DNA of 64,000 nucleotides from JAWSVE01 sp050789445 (GTDB lineage: Bacteria > Pseudomonadota > Gammaproteobacteria > Pseudomonadales > Cellvibrionaceae): positions 1,178,001-1,242,000 of the forward strand of contig JAILXR010000001.1 of NCBI GenBank assembly GCA_050789445.1. Direction: 5' to 3'. Made by a program: the position numbers and the translations under genes. Below, piece by piece: positions 1 to 9,251 of this stretch. The notes beneath the pieces were generated by a model that saw only the letters and a program-made list of their open reading frames with translations, did not search any database and had not been told where the DNA came from. The stretch's first letter is position 1. Each line of letters starts with the position of its first letter.

Positions 1-368
1 GTTGGACGATTAGTGTCTTGACCTACACCATTTACAGAATAGCTGCTGATTAGCGCATTCTTTAAAGTGTATTCCATGTAAACGTCAGCACCAGTTCCAG
101 AACCAGTTTTAGTTAAATGGATTTTTACTTCTTTACCATTACCACAGCAAGATTCAATGAAAAGCTTTGGAGTCGCGCTATCCATGAAACGAGTGATTTG
201 CAAATCACTAATCACCGCGTTAGATGACTCACGGTCACCTTGTGTTGCAGTGCTTGAGTTGATTTGACGACCAACGCCCCACGACACAGATTCAACGTCC
301 ATCCAGCCTTTATGGCCGCTGTCAGAAGACTCACCTTTAATTCCTTCGTAGTTTACGAATATAGACAT
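1..368 (-). CDS. hcp: Hcp (TssD), T6SS inner-tube protein, partial
   Basis: Hcp forms the hexameric rings of the T6SS inner tube and is expelled with the spike on sheath contraction. I translated this stretch myself: the ATG at 368 opens with MSIFVNYEGIKGES and continues with GWMDVESVSWGVGRQ, TQGDRESSNAVISDLQITR and VYMEYTLKNALISSYS, the usual order of Hcp (DUF796) motifs. The first 122 residues are present; the C-terminus lies beyond the window edge. Two AAGGA-type ribosome binding sites sit upstream (373-385), consistent with high expression. It is the last visible gene of the minus-strand T6SS set, 127 bases after clpV. Confidence 0.93.
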   Translation of the reverse strand, partial: MSIFVNYEGIKGESSDSGHKGWMDVESVSWGVGRQINSSTATQGDRESSNAVISDLQITRFMDSATPKLFIESCCGNGKEVKIHLTKTGSGTGADVYMEYTLKNALISSYSVNGVGQDTNRP

Positions 369-495
369 AACTATTCCTTTTCCTTATCAATTGCAAATCA
401 AGTTAACGCTTTTAAGTCATTTTTAAAAGCCTCGGCAGTATACAACATACGAGAAAAAAACAATGGTATTTTTCTCACATTTTTTCACTTATTTT

Positions 496-3198
496 CTATT
501 TTTGTAATGTTTTTTCCATTTTTTTTGTTTTATTTTTTACAGATTTTATTTTTAAATTAGACAACTTTATGACAAAGTTATTAGCGTCATTTAAATCCAC
601 TAATACCTGGGAAAATATTTTTTCTTCAGCGAGTGATTGTAATAATTTTTCGGACAATGTCGGCAACAATGTATTGTTCAATATAGCAGCACATTGTCTT
701 GCGCCTGTATCTGACTCTTCGCATTGTGCAACAATAAAGCTCAACAATTTGTCTGTAAACCTTAGCGAAACTTTGTAGTTTTTTTGCACACGCTGCTTAA
801 TTATATTCAATTGCATTTCAGCAATTTTACTCAACCATTCTGCTTCCAAAGGAAAGTAAGGAACAACATTGATTCGACCAAGAAACGCAGGCTTATACGT
901 TTGGCGCAGAGTATCGCCAATTGTATCCAACAAACCAGAAGGAGATGGTTTCGTTTCAGGGTCTGCACATAATGTTTCGATTTGTTCGCTCGCCGTATTA
1001 CTCGTCATAATGATAACGGTGTTTTTAAAATCGATATCTCTTCCTTCTCCATCACGTAAAATACCTTTATCGAAGACTTGATAAAAAATATCTTGCACGC
1101 CGGGATGCGCTTTTTCCATTTCATCTAGCAAAACAACGCTATAGGGTTTTCTTCTTACAGCTTCAGTAAGCACGCCACCTTCGCCATAACCAACATAACC
1201 GGGTGGAGATCCCATTAATAAAGAGACTTTGTGCTCTTCCTTAAATTCCGACATATTAATAACGGTTAAACTTTGCTCCGAGCCATAAAGTTGTTCCGCT
1301 AAGGCCATAACAGTTTCGGTTTTTCCTACACCACTCGGACCTACCAACATAAAAACACCCACTGGGCGCTTAGGGTCACTCAATCCTGCTCGTGCTGTTT
1401 GAATCGATTTTGCAATCGCAGAAAGTCCATGTGATTGACCAACAACTCTTTTTTCTAGCGAATCTTTCAATGCGAGAACGTTAGCAATTTCATCATGCTG
1501 CATTCGTCCTACAGGGATGCCAGTCCAATCTGCCACAACTTCTGCGATTACTTGGCTATCTACACACTCATAAATCAAAGGTAAATCACTTTGACACTTT
1601 TGTAGCGTACTTCTTACATCTTGTAATTTTTTACTTAATGCTGATAGTTTTTTTCGATCAGTTGCCGTTTCTTTTTGACCGCCATTTTCTTTATTTTTTA
1701 ACGTTTGTGTTTCAATGTCTTTGCGAATCGCAGCTATTTCTTTTAAATATTTTTTTTCTTGAGTCCATCGATCACTGAGTTCAGACTTTGAAGATTCTAA
1801 CGCTAACTTTTTTACTTCTAAATCTATTAATACTTCCTGATGGTCTCGCCCATCTTTTCCTTCTGCAATCAGTCTTTCAACTTCAAAATCAATATCCTGT
1901 AATTGAGTCGTATAGTTTTCGATAGCTGCCGGTGTCGTACTTTGGCTTAAGTTTACTCGTGCACATGCAGTATCAAGCAAACTGACGCATTTATCAGGCA
2001 GTTGTCTCCCTGTTATGTAACGATGCGATAAAGTAACTGCGCTGACCACGGCTTCATCTAGAACAGTAATATTGTGATGTTTTTCTAAACTAGGAGTTAT
2101 GCTACGCAACATGACAATTGCTTGTGACTCTGTTGGCTCTTCTACTTTGACCACCTGAAAACGTCGTGTCAGGGCTGCATCAGTTTCGATATATTTTTTA
2201 TACTCAGCCCATGTGGTGGCTGCAATAGTTCTTAGTTCACCTCTAGCCAACGCGGGTTTCAACAAGTTAGCTGCATCGCCAGCGCCTGCTTGATTGCCCG
2301 CGCCAATTAATGTGTGAGCTTCATCAATAAATATAATTATTGGGTTTGTCGAACTCTGTACTTCTTTGATCACATTTTTTAAGCGATTTTCGAATTCACC
2401 TTTTACTCCTGCACCTGCTTGTAAAAGCCCGAGATCCAAACTCATCAACTCGACGTTCTTTAAAATATCTGGTACATCGCCTATTGCTATTCTTACTGCC
2501 AAGCCTTCAACGACGGCTGTTTTACCGACACCTGCTTCACCCGTTAAAATCGGATTGTTTTGTTTTCTTCGGCACAAGATATCGATCATTTGTCGAATTT
2601 CACTATCTCGCCCTAGTACTGCATCTATCTTTCCATCTCGAGCTTGCTGAGTGAGATTCATCGTAAACTGATCGAGCGCTGGGGTTTTTGTCATATTCGG
2701 CACTCCATCAGAGTGCTCATTACGACTCTGAGGAAGCCCATCTTTTAATAGTTGTTCGCATTGTGCTTTAACATCATCTGCTGATAACTTTTCAACAACC
2801 GAAGATATTTTTATTAATCTAACTCTAAGCGCTGCATTCTCGATAGCGGCCAAAAAGATATGTATAGGTCTTACTTCGATAGATTGATACTGACTGGACG
2901 CAATCATCCATGCTTCAAATAATAATCTCACAACGTCAGGTGAAATTTTTGGAAAACCATCATTGCCTGTTTTTAACTGCTCAAGAGATTGGTTAAGATC
3001 GGCTGAAAACTTATCGACTGACACATCAAAATGTTTTAGAAGTACATCAACCTCTTTCGTGTTGCACTCAATGGTTTGATTAAGAAAGTGCTCTATATCT
3101 ATATAGTAATGTGATCGAGAGGCAGCTGTTGCTACTGACTTCTCAAATAAATCACGACTCTCATCCGATAAGTTTTTTACTAATTTTTCAAATTCCAT
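496..3198 (-). CDS. clpV: ClpV (TssH), T6SS sheath-recycling AAA+ ATPase
   Basis: This AAA+ unfoldase disassembles the contracted TssB/TssC sheath so it can be reused. It has an N-terminal Clp_N domain (about residues 1-160), a first Walker A GEAGVGKTA near residue 219, a long middle coiled region, and a second Walker A GPSGVGKTE near residue 616. DEAH and DEME Walker B motifs and the GSPPGYVGYGEGG pore-loop region are visible. The 900-residue length is normal for ClpV. It begins 27 bases after tssG and lies in the same run, so it is probably co-transcribed. The extreme C-terminus is a lysine-rich tail. General ClpB is the alternative, but the T6SS context makes ClpV nearly certain. Confidence 0.96.
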   Translation of the reverse strand: MEFEKLVKNLSDESRDLFEKSVATAASRSHYYIDIEHFLNQTIECNTKEVDVLLKHFDVSVDKFSADLNQSLEQLKTGNDGFPKISPDVVRLLFEAWMIASSQYQSIEVRPIHIFLAAIENAALRVRLIKISSVVEKLSADDVKAQCEQLLKDGLPQSRNEHSDGVPNMTKTPALDQFTMNLTQQARDGKIDAVLGRDSEIRQMIDILCRRKQNNPILTGEAGVGKTAVVEGLAVRIAIGDVPDILKNVELMSLDLGLLQAGAGVKGEFENRLKNVIKEVQSSTNPIIIFIDEAHTLIGAGNQAGAGDAANLLKPALARGELRTIAATTWAEYKKYIETDAALTRRFQVVKVEEPTESQAIVMLRSITPSLEKHHNITVLDEAVVSAVTLSHRYITGRQLPDKCVSLLDTACARVNLSQSTTPAAIENYTTQLQDIDFEVERLIAEGKDGRDHQEVLIDLEVKKLALESSKSELSDRWTQEKKYLKEIAAIRKDIETQTLKNKENGGQKETATDRKKLSALSKKLQDVRSTLQKCQSDLPLIYECVDSQVIAEVVADWTGIPVGRMQHDEIANVLALKDSLEKRVVGQSHGLSAIAKSIQTARAGLSDPKRPVGVFMLVGPSGVGKTETVMALAEQLYGSEQSLTVINMSEFKEEHKVSLLMGSPPGYVGYGEGGVLTEAVRRKPYSVVLLDEMEKAHPGVQDIFYQVFDKGILRDGEGRDIDFKNTVIIMTSNTASEQIETLCADPETKPSPSGLLDTIGDTLRQTYKPAFLGRINVVPYFPLEAEWLSKIAEMQLNIIKQRVQKNYKVSLRFTDKLLSFIVAQCEESDTGARQCAAILNNTLLPTLSEKLLQSLAEEKIFSQVLVDLNDANNFVIKLSNLKIKSVKNKTKKMEKTLQK

Positions 3199-3225
3199 GT
3201 TTATATCCTTAAAAGACGCTACAGC

Positions 3226-4299
3226 TTAAATGCTTCTTGAAAAACTTAATTTTGAAACAAGATTGCTTGAAGATTCTGTGCTTTGAAGCCAAACGTTCTG
3301 CTTTAATTTAACACCAGAACCCAATTTTGCGGCGTTACTTCTCACATCGTGAACCTTAAAGAACAAATCTATTTTTATATGTACAGGAACATAGCTCTCT
3401 ATTAGCCGCTTCATGCTTTTATACACATCACTTCCTGGCAAGAATTTTTCATAGGTTTTGAAATCAATAGAACCTATGTGAATGGCAATTTTACTAGCAA
3501 CATCCCATGAGCGGCTTCCTAACATTATCCCTTCTCCAAGTTTCTGAGAATTCAATGTTACTCTTGACCGCAAACATGACCTGTCTCTTTTTTCTAACGT
3601 TAGCCAGTTACCTACAAATGAAGAAATACTGACAGGAACACTCAAATAATCAGCCAGCATATTTTCTAGGTTTGTTAGCGATCTGCTTTTTCTTGAAAAA
3701 TGTCCCGCATAATACAATTGCGCGTCATGCTCAGTACTTCCATTCTTGCCTGAAATACTTTCTAAAACATTGGTAAATGGATCTTTCTTTTGTTGTAAAT
3801 CAAAAAATTCGCGCTGAAGTGCAAACCTATATTTTATCCAACTTCTATAAAACAACGAGACCAGCCTATGATTGAAGATATCGATAAAATCAATCAATGC
3901 ATGATCTTTTTGTTTAATACGATCCAATATCAAGCGAGAGTAATGCTGCGGCAAAACGCCTGATGGTCCTGCGATTCCCATAAAATTCACGAAAACTTCA
4001 TTTTTTTTGTCCGCGTTGAAGTTTTCGTCTTCCAATAATAATTTTAGAGATTCAACAGGACTACCCGCAAAAGCGAGACTGTAATTTCCTTTAAACCTCA
4101 GCACTTCTTTATCAGGTAAGTTATCTGTACCTAAAAATGATTCCGTATCTTTACCAAAACCATCTAAATGTTTGTTTTCTATAGCCGACTGCCTTTCTAT
4201 ACGCCGAACGATTTCAAAAAAATCATTAAGCGAACCAGACTTAGAGCTTTGTGAGCTTGATATCAAATCAGCTCTTGCTTGCCTATTCTCGGTGGCCAT
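3226..4299 (-). CDS. tssG: TssG (ImpH/VasB), T6SS baseplate protein
   Basis: TssG is a baseplate wedge component that works in a complex with TssF, TssE and TssK. The protein has 357 residues, the usual length, and carries TssG landmarks such as GIAGPSGVLPQHYSRLILDR, followed by IDFIDIFNHRLVSLFYRSW and the later LGEGIMLGSRSWD segment. Its ATG overlaps the end of tssF by 37 bases, which suggests translational coupling. No unusual insertions were noticed. Confidence 0.95.
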   Translation of the reverse strand: MATENRQARADLISSSQSSKSGSLNDFFEIVRRIERQSAIENKHLDGFGKDTESFLGTDNLPDKEVLRFKGNYSLAFAGSPVESLKLLLEDENFNADKKNEVFVNFMGIAGPSGVLPQHYSRLILDRIKQKDHALIDFIDIFNHRLVSLFYRSWIKYRFALQREFFDLQQKKDPFTNVLESISGKNGSTEHDAQLYYAGHFSRKSRSLTNLENMLADYLSVPVSISSFVGNWLTLEKRDRSCLRSRVTLNSQKLGEGIMLGSRSWDVASKIAIHIGSIDFKTYEKFLPGSDVYKSMKRLIESYVPVHIKIDLFFKVHDVRSNAAKLGSGVKLKQNVWLQSTESSSNLVSKLSFSRSI

Positions 4300-6110
4300 T
4301 CGATGGTGTTATCCGGTTGCTGTTTTATATTTACAATCAATTGGGTAAAACTATTAATTGTGCAAAATTGGGCAAAGAACTCATTGAGTACTGAACTGAA
4401 CAAATACAATCCGTTGCCGCTGTAATAATGTTCGTCGAAATCCAACGTTATTTTTGTACCCTGACAAATAGCTGCTCTACCTTCAGAAACCATTCGAGTA
4501 GTTGCGAGTGACGTTTTTAAAGCGGTTATGCCGTCTATAATCGAACGTGATTCTCTTGAGCTCAATAAGTCATGCAGCTGTAACGTTTCTTTTAATACAT
4601 TTAATCCATCAGCCCCTGAAAAACTTTGTAACGATAGTTGCGTCACTAATTGCCAGCGAGACGAATCGTCAAGTTTTGGCTGTATATTGGATGTGGGAGG
4701 AACCACGCATTTGAAACGCAAGCCACCACCGCCGCCATACAGCAAATCAATTTCAGGTTGATCTGGCCCAAAAGACAACTTGCTAGGCACATCACGATTG
4801 GTACAAACAACATCAGCATTGATAACCCAACTAGAATCTGGCTCCATGACTTTAAAATCACTATCAACAAAAGATAAATAAGCGTCTGTGCCGTGGCTAA
4901 CCATTCCGTCAGCGTGTTGGCTATTTTCCCTTCTCAAGTGCCAATACATTTCAGGATCATCTTTGTTCTTCTTAAGGTGAGAACCATAAAAAGGCATTAT
5001 CGTAATATTTTTACCTTTTTCATCTTGACCATATACGCGATTAATTTTGTGAATATCGACGAACCGGCTGCGATGCCCCGTGGTTTCTAATTTTTGTTCA
5101 ACGCCAATGCTAGAGCCTTTAAACGCATTGACTTTTTCTTTATAAAGATTCATTGCCGGAGTGCATCCCAACAATAAAGTACTATCGTCAACACCTTGAA
5201 CAAGTTCTGGATGCGTTTGATCAAAATAAATGTAGATATTGAAACCATCAGCGAACTTCTTCCAGCAGTCTTTATCAACCTCAATATCAAAAAATAAAAA
5301 CTTATTGGGAAAAACAAAATACTCAATTATTTTTCGATGTGCGCTAGAATTTCTTCCATCAGGAGCAATGGTCTCTGGATTTGATCCCTGCTCTTCTTCA
5401 AAATTACACGCTTTAATGCATGATGCGGGAAGAAACATCGCATCTGTATCGTGAGAATTTTTAGCTATTGCGACACCTACAGAGCGATGCAACAGATACT
5501 CATACAACTTGAATGCTATTTGTGGCTGGGCATTAATGTAAAAACGAATTTTATCTTCCGTTATGTCCCCAGGTTTCACTCCCTCGAAAGGCTTGACTGC
5601 AAATTTGTAAACAGACTTTGTTGCTGGACGAGAATAAAAATCAGAAGGTAATGACGGTGCTTTAACGGGAACATTTGAAAATTTGGCATCTTTTATTTCC
5701 ACAGGCAGTACTTGATTGTTACCAAGACTCGTGTAATAGCAATCGCCGAACTCACCCGCATTCACATAATATACTGTGCTTTTTGGCACGATCACTTGAG
5801 ACTTTGCCACCTTCTCAATCACTCTAATTTGTACAATTGTCATAGAGGGAAATGGCGCATGAAAATCAGGATACAAAATTCCCATTAGAGCTTCGGTCAA
5901 TTCAGGAAAACTATCATCAATACTGTGACGTATTCTTGCCGTCAAAAAAGCAAACGATTCAATTAAACGAGAAACATGTGGATCTTCAACCGTGTCTTTA
6001 TCTAGACGTAATCGGCCAGCAATTTTAGGATGCTGATCAGCAAACTCAGCGCCTAATTTTCTGACGTACGCTAATTCTCGGTTGTAGTAAGAAAGTAAAA
6101 CATCATCCAT
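4263..6110 (-). CDS. tssF: TssF (ImpG/VasA), T6SS baseplate protein
   Basis: TssF is the second wedge protein of the T6SS baseplate. The sequence begins MDDVLLSYYNRELAYVRKLG and continues AEFADQHPKIAGRLRL, the standard TssF opening, then the DPHVSRLIESFAFLTARIR block and ALMGILYPDFHAPFPSM. The 615-residue length matches the family. It overlaps tssE by 8 bases at its start and tssG by 37 bases at its end, so tssE-tssF-tssG are tightly coupled. Confidence 0.96.
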   Translation of the reverse strand: MDDVLLSYYNRELAYVRKLGAEFADQHPKIAGRLRLDKDTVEDPHVSRLIESFAFLTARIRHSIDDSFPELTEALMGILYPDFHAPFPSMTIVQIRVIEKVAKSQVIVPKSTVYYVNAGEFGDCYYTSLGNNQVLPVEIKDAKFSNVPVKAPSLPSDFYSRPATKSVYKFAVKPFEGVKPGDITEDKIRFYINAQPQIAFKLYEYLLHRSVGVAIAKNSHDTDAMFLPASCIKACNFEEEQGSNPETIAPDGRNSSAHRKIIEYFVFPNKFLFFDIEVDKDCWKKFADGFNIYIYFDQTHPELVQGVDDSTLLLGCTPAMNLYKEKVNAFKGSSIGVEQKLETTGHRSRFVDIHKINRVYGQDEKGKNITIMPFYGSHLKKNKDDPEMYWHLRRENSQHADGMVSHGTDAYLSFVDSDFKVMEPDSSWVINADVVCTNRDVPSKLSFGPDQPEIDLLYGGGGGLRFKCVVPPTSNIQPKLDDSSRWQLVTQLSLQSFSGADGLNVLKETLQLHDLLSSRESRSIIDGITALKTSLATTRMVSEGRAAICQGTKITLDFDEHYYSGNGLYLFSSVLNEFFAQFCTINSFTQLIVNIKQQPDNTIEWPPRIGKQELI

Positions 6111-6600
6111 GCTTTAACTCTCTTAAACGCAAAGAACGATCTGAGGTTCTGATACGAGAATCAAAAATCAATGGCACTGGGTCTGGCTCAACTAAAAGAA
6201 TCGCATTAATCTTCAGGTACAACGTTCTTTCAAACTCTTCACCTAAGGGTTCAATTTCTACAAAAACGCGTTCAAATCTAGGTTCGAATTTTCGAATAAT
6301 ATCGCTGACTCTCCATGCAAAATTTAATCGCTCATCTTCTGATTCGAATTGAACATGACTAAAATCAGACACGCCATAATTAACAAGAGACGTATCTAAT
6401 TCATCCAAATGATCTATAGCATTATATCGATACAATCGAGTGTTTAATAAATTTTCCAAATCACGGCGAATGTTGGATTTAATATCGCTCAGCAATGTAC
6501 TAAATGATTTCACTGGTTCAACCGTTCGCTGAGGATCCTCATCAATAAGACGATCCAAAAGCGACGGTAAAACAGGTTGATCCGTTCTTATTCTTGGCAT
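6103..6600 (-). CDS. tssE: TssE, gp25-like T6SS baseplate protein
   Basis: TssE is a homologue of phage T4 gp25 and helps start sheath polymerisation from the baseplate. The 165-residue protein carries the N-terminal PVLPSLLDRLIDEDP motif, the DIKSNIRRDLENLLNTR block typical of the gp25/lysozyme-like family, and an EPLGEEFERTLYLKINA strand near the C-terminus. It starts 5 bases after the stop of tagJ and overlaps tssF. Confidence 0.95.
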   Translation of the reverse strand: MPRIRTDQPVLPSLLDRLIDEDPQRTVEPVKSFSTLLSDIKSNIRRDLENLLNTRLYRYNAIDHLDELDTSLVNYGVSDFSHVQFESEDERLNFAWRVSDIIRKFEPRFERVFVEIEPLGEEFERTLYLKINAILLVEPDPVPLIFDSRIRTSDRSLRLRELKHG

Positions 6601-6605
6601 GGTAA

Positions 6606-7412
6606 CTAAGCGATTGCCTCAACTGCTGTAGCAAGTTCAATATTTTTAATGTCCATTAAAGACACTGCATCATCACCAACAAGCCAAGTCCGAAGGCCCT
6701 CGCCTTTCACTAAACTTCCTTTTTCAATCCAATCTGTTTTTCGCCCTAATTTTAGTAAATCATCTTCTGTTTTTTGAGACGGATAAATTGCAGGAACAAA
6801 AACTTCTCCCGCTGTACCGCTCTTTAATGCAATTGCTGCTTTTCTCCAGAGTAAATCAAGAGGTCTTGTCGGTTCGTCAAACTCAATGCTTTCGACCTGA
6901 TCAAAATCAACCCAAAAATATTTTCCGTTTGTACCAAGCAACTCCAAGATTCCAGAATTAAGGTCGTCAAGATCTCGCCAATCCGATACCACTGCATTAT
7001 TAATGGAGTATTCATTCTTCGTTTCTAACGCATTTATTGCATTCAGTAATTTATCGCATTGCTTTTGGTCATTTTCTCTTTCTGCAAGCTGTAATTTCAA
7101 CGCCAACTCTATTCGCTCAGTAGGAAGTTCAATGACTTCAGGTATTGCGCCGTTATTGTAAACATCATCACGAGCTTGTGCTGCACGAATCAGTTGTCTC
7201 CAAGTACCCACTGTTAATGCTGACTTTTCATCTAATGACAACAAAGCATTCAATTGCTTATCAGCTCTTTCCCACTCGCCGTTAAAGCATAATAGCTCGA
7301 CCAAAAAAGCACGCTTAGCTGCACTGGATGGCGCATCCTTAACTTCTTCAGTAATTTTTTCTACGGCTTTGGTTAAATTCCCTTCTAGATAATATTCTTT
7401 TGCCGCTGTCAT
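6606..7412 (-). CDS. tagJ: TagJ (ImpE), T6SS accessory protein
   Basis: TagJ/HsiE1 family proteins bind the TssB N-terminus in some systems and are thought to modulate ClpV-driven sheath disassembly. The 268-residue protein opens with a TPR-like helical part (AKEYYLEGNLTKAVEKI and AKRAFLVELLCFNGEWERADKQ), then an ImpE C-terminal domain containing WRDLDDLNSGILELLGTNGKYFWV and a FVPAIYPSQK block. It lies between the second tssC-like gene and tssE, its usual place in imp-type loci. Confidence 0.93.
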   Translation of the reverse strand: MTAAKEYYLEGNLTKAVEKITEEVKDAPSSAAKRAFLVELLCFNGEWERADKQLNALLSLDEKSALTVGTWRQLIRAAQARDDVYNNGAIPEVIELPTERIELALKLQLAERENDQKQCDKLLNAINALETKNEYSINNAVVSDWRDLDDLNSGILELLGTNGKYFWVDFDQVESIEFDEPTRPLDLLWRKAAIALKSGTAGEVFVPAIYPSQKTEDDLLKLGRKTDWIEKGSLVKGEGLRTWLVGDDAVSLMDIKNIELATAVEAIA

Positions 7413-7484
7413 TATTCACCTTCCGTTTTTCTATTTAATTTAATAATTTTTATGGTGGTTATACATTAAAGTGGAGATAAAAAT

Positions 7485-9080
7485 TTATACTGCCGCTTTA
7501 ATATTTCCCACCGCTAATTCAGTCACTAACTTTATGCTAGATACTAATTGATCTAACTGAAAATGTGGTTTCAAATAAACCACACAAGTAAAACAACCTA
7601 TTTTTCCTGGTTGCTCACGAATTTCTACTTTGCTTTCTGCTAAAGGATAGCGAGCTTTCAGTACCTGAGATGAACCTTCGCTTGCAGTTGTATATTGATT
7701 CAGCCAGTTTTGGAAAACACGCTGGCAATCTTGTGCGCTGATCACCGTACCTATTTTGTCTCGACCAATAACTTTTATGTAATGCCCAAATCGCGAGACA
7801 CATAACATGTATTGAATCATCGAAGATAATTTTGCATTGGTAGACGCTATTTCTGAAGGATAATGTGGCGGCTTATGCAGAGAGCTATTACTGTAAAAAG
7901 TACTTGTCGCTGCACTGTGGTAACTGCACAAAGGAATAAAACCTAAATCACTCAGCTCACGCTCAAGAAAATCATCTATCTGAACATTCGTCGCTGGACG
8001 TGCCGCAACTGAATGAGGATCAACGTCAAAATTGGCATACTGTAAATCTTTAACAACTCCGCCTTCCCCATATTCATGAACGCCACCACGAATATCTGCG
8101 AACCAACCCGTGTTAGCAAAAGCACGAATTAATATACCGCCGAATGAGTAACAAGAATTTCCCCACACATAATCTTTGTCACCGTCTTTACATGTTTCAT
8201 TAAAAACAAAAGACTCTGGTCTTGTTCCATCTGCTTTATACGGTTTTCGCATCAATGTATGAGGTAACGTCAAACCAATAAAACGTGTACTTTCCGATTC
8301 ACGAAGAGAACTCCATTTAATGTACTCTTTTTGATTAAAAACATTTTCAAAATCTAATGAGTAACCAAACTCACGAAAACTATTCAATCCAAATAATGAT
8401 GAATCAACACCGGTAATAAACGGGCAAAGTGCTGCTGTCGCGACATGAGATATTTCATTTAACGTATCTAAATCATTAATGACCGAGCCTTGATGATTTC
8501 GATGTGAAATCTGGTAGTCACCAAGAACAACACCAAAAGGCTCGCCTCCTGGCGTATCAAATTCATCACTGTAAATACGCTGGAATACTTGGCTTTGATC
8601 AAATTCAATTGCCCGCGTTAAATCTTTACCCACTTCTGCCCATGAGGCATTGAGCACTTTAACTTTAACGGTTAGGTCTTCATCATAATCGGCCTCAGTA
8701 TCGACTAAATATTTTAAGCCACGCCAAGATGCTTCGAGCTGTTTAATTCTCGGATGATGAAGAATTTCATTAATTTGTGAATTGATTTTTGTATCAATCT
8801 CTATAATAAGCTGCTCGACAATATAATGAGCAACTTCTTTTGACTGAACTTTCTTTTTGATTAAAGACTGATACAGCCAATCGTTAATTTGGTTGTTATA
8901 CTCACTGTGCTGAGACGATTGTGATGATTCCAAAAAATCTTCCAAAAAGCCTGACACATCAACCTTCGAAGTAGACTTTTCTTTGGCCACTTGAGACTCA
9001 TGAGAACCCTCAGTGTATTGCGTTTTCAATATTGAAGTCTGTTTCACTATAGTCCCACTATATACCTGACGAATCGTCAT
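7485..9080 (-). CDS. Second TssC-like sheath protein (ImpD type)
   Basis: This is a paralogue of TssC (EvpB/VipB family), 531 residues from the ATG at 9080. It shares the framework of the tssC gene at 9252: LEASWRGLKYLV, AIEFDQSQVFQRIYSDEFDTPGGEPFG, VLGDYQISH and a C-terminal RYPLAESKVEIREQPGKIG block. Imp-type T6SS loci often carry such a second copy (ImpD); its role in the sheath is less clear than that of TssC. The N-terminal 90 residues are Ser/Gln/Lys-rich and differ from TssC. A longer frame opens with TTG at 9116, but the ATG at 9080 fits the family better, although its AAAAGGA sits directly against the start codon. An intrinsic terminator separates it from tssC. Confidence 0.93.
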   Translation of the reverse strand: MTIRQVYSGTIVKQTSILKTQYTEGSHESQVAKEKSTSKVDVSGFLEDFLESSQSSQHSEYNNQINDWLYQSLIKKKVQSKEVAHYIVEQLIIEIDTKINSQINEILHHPRIKQLEASWRGLKYLVDTEADYDEDLTVKVKVLNASWAEVGKDLTRAIEFDQSQVFQRIYSDEFDTPGGEPFGVVLGDYQISHRNHQGSVINDLDTLNEISHVATAALCPFITGVDSSLFGLNSFREFGYSLDFENVFNQKEYIKWSSLRESESTRFIGLTLPHTLMRKPYKADGTRPESFVFNETCKDGDKDYVWGNSCYSFGGILIRAFANTGWFADIRGGVHEYGEGGVVKDLQYANFDVDPHSVAARPATNVQIDDFLERELSDLGFIPLCSYHSAATSTFYSNSSLHKPPHYPSEIASTNAKLSSMIQYMLCVSRFGHYIKVIGRDKIGTVISAQDCQRVFQNWLNQYTTASEGSSQVLKARYPLAESKVEIREQPGKIGCFTCVVYLKPHFQLDQLVSSIKLVTELAVGNIKAAV

Positions 9081-9212
9081 TCCTTTTACAAACGCAAAAC
9101 TAAACCTAAAACACAAAGAAATACTTAAGGCTAGAGAATATTAAAATTATTCTAAAAACCTAATGTTGTTTTTTTCTTTTAAAAATATCAAATAACAACA
9201 TTACAAAATAAA

Positions 9213-9239
9213 TAAAAAAAGCGCCACATCCTGTGGCGC
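9213..9239 (-). terminator. Intrinsic terminator between tssC and the second tssC-like gene
   Basis: Perfect 8-bp inverted repeat GCGCCACA (9221-9228) and TGTGGCGC (9232-9239) with a 3-base loop. It is followed in minus-strand transcription by a run of T residues (9220 down to 9214, then AT-rich). GC stem plus U-tract is a classic rho-independent terminator. It sits 13-39 bases after the tssC stop and inside the T6SS gene run, so it should reduce transcription of the downstream genes relative to tssABC. Confidence 0.88.
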
Positions 9240-9251
9240 CCCAAAACTTTA

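Noticed and set aside
264..560. Open frame on the plus strand overlapping hcp and the clpV end
   Set aside because: It is antisense to the hcp N-terminus and the tail of clpV, with no ribosome site or family likeness.
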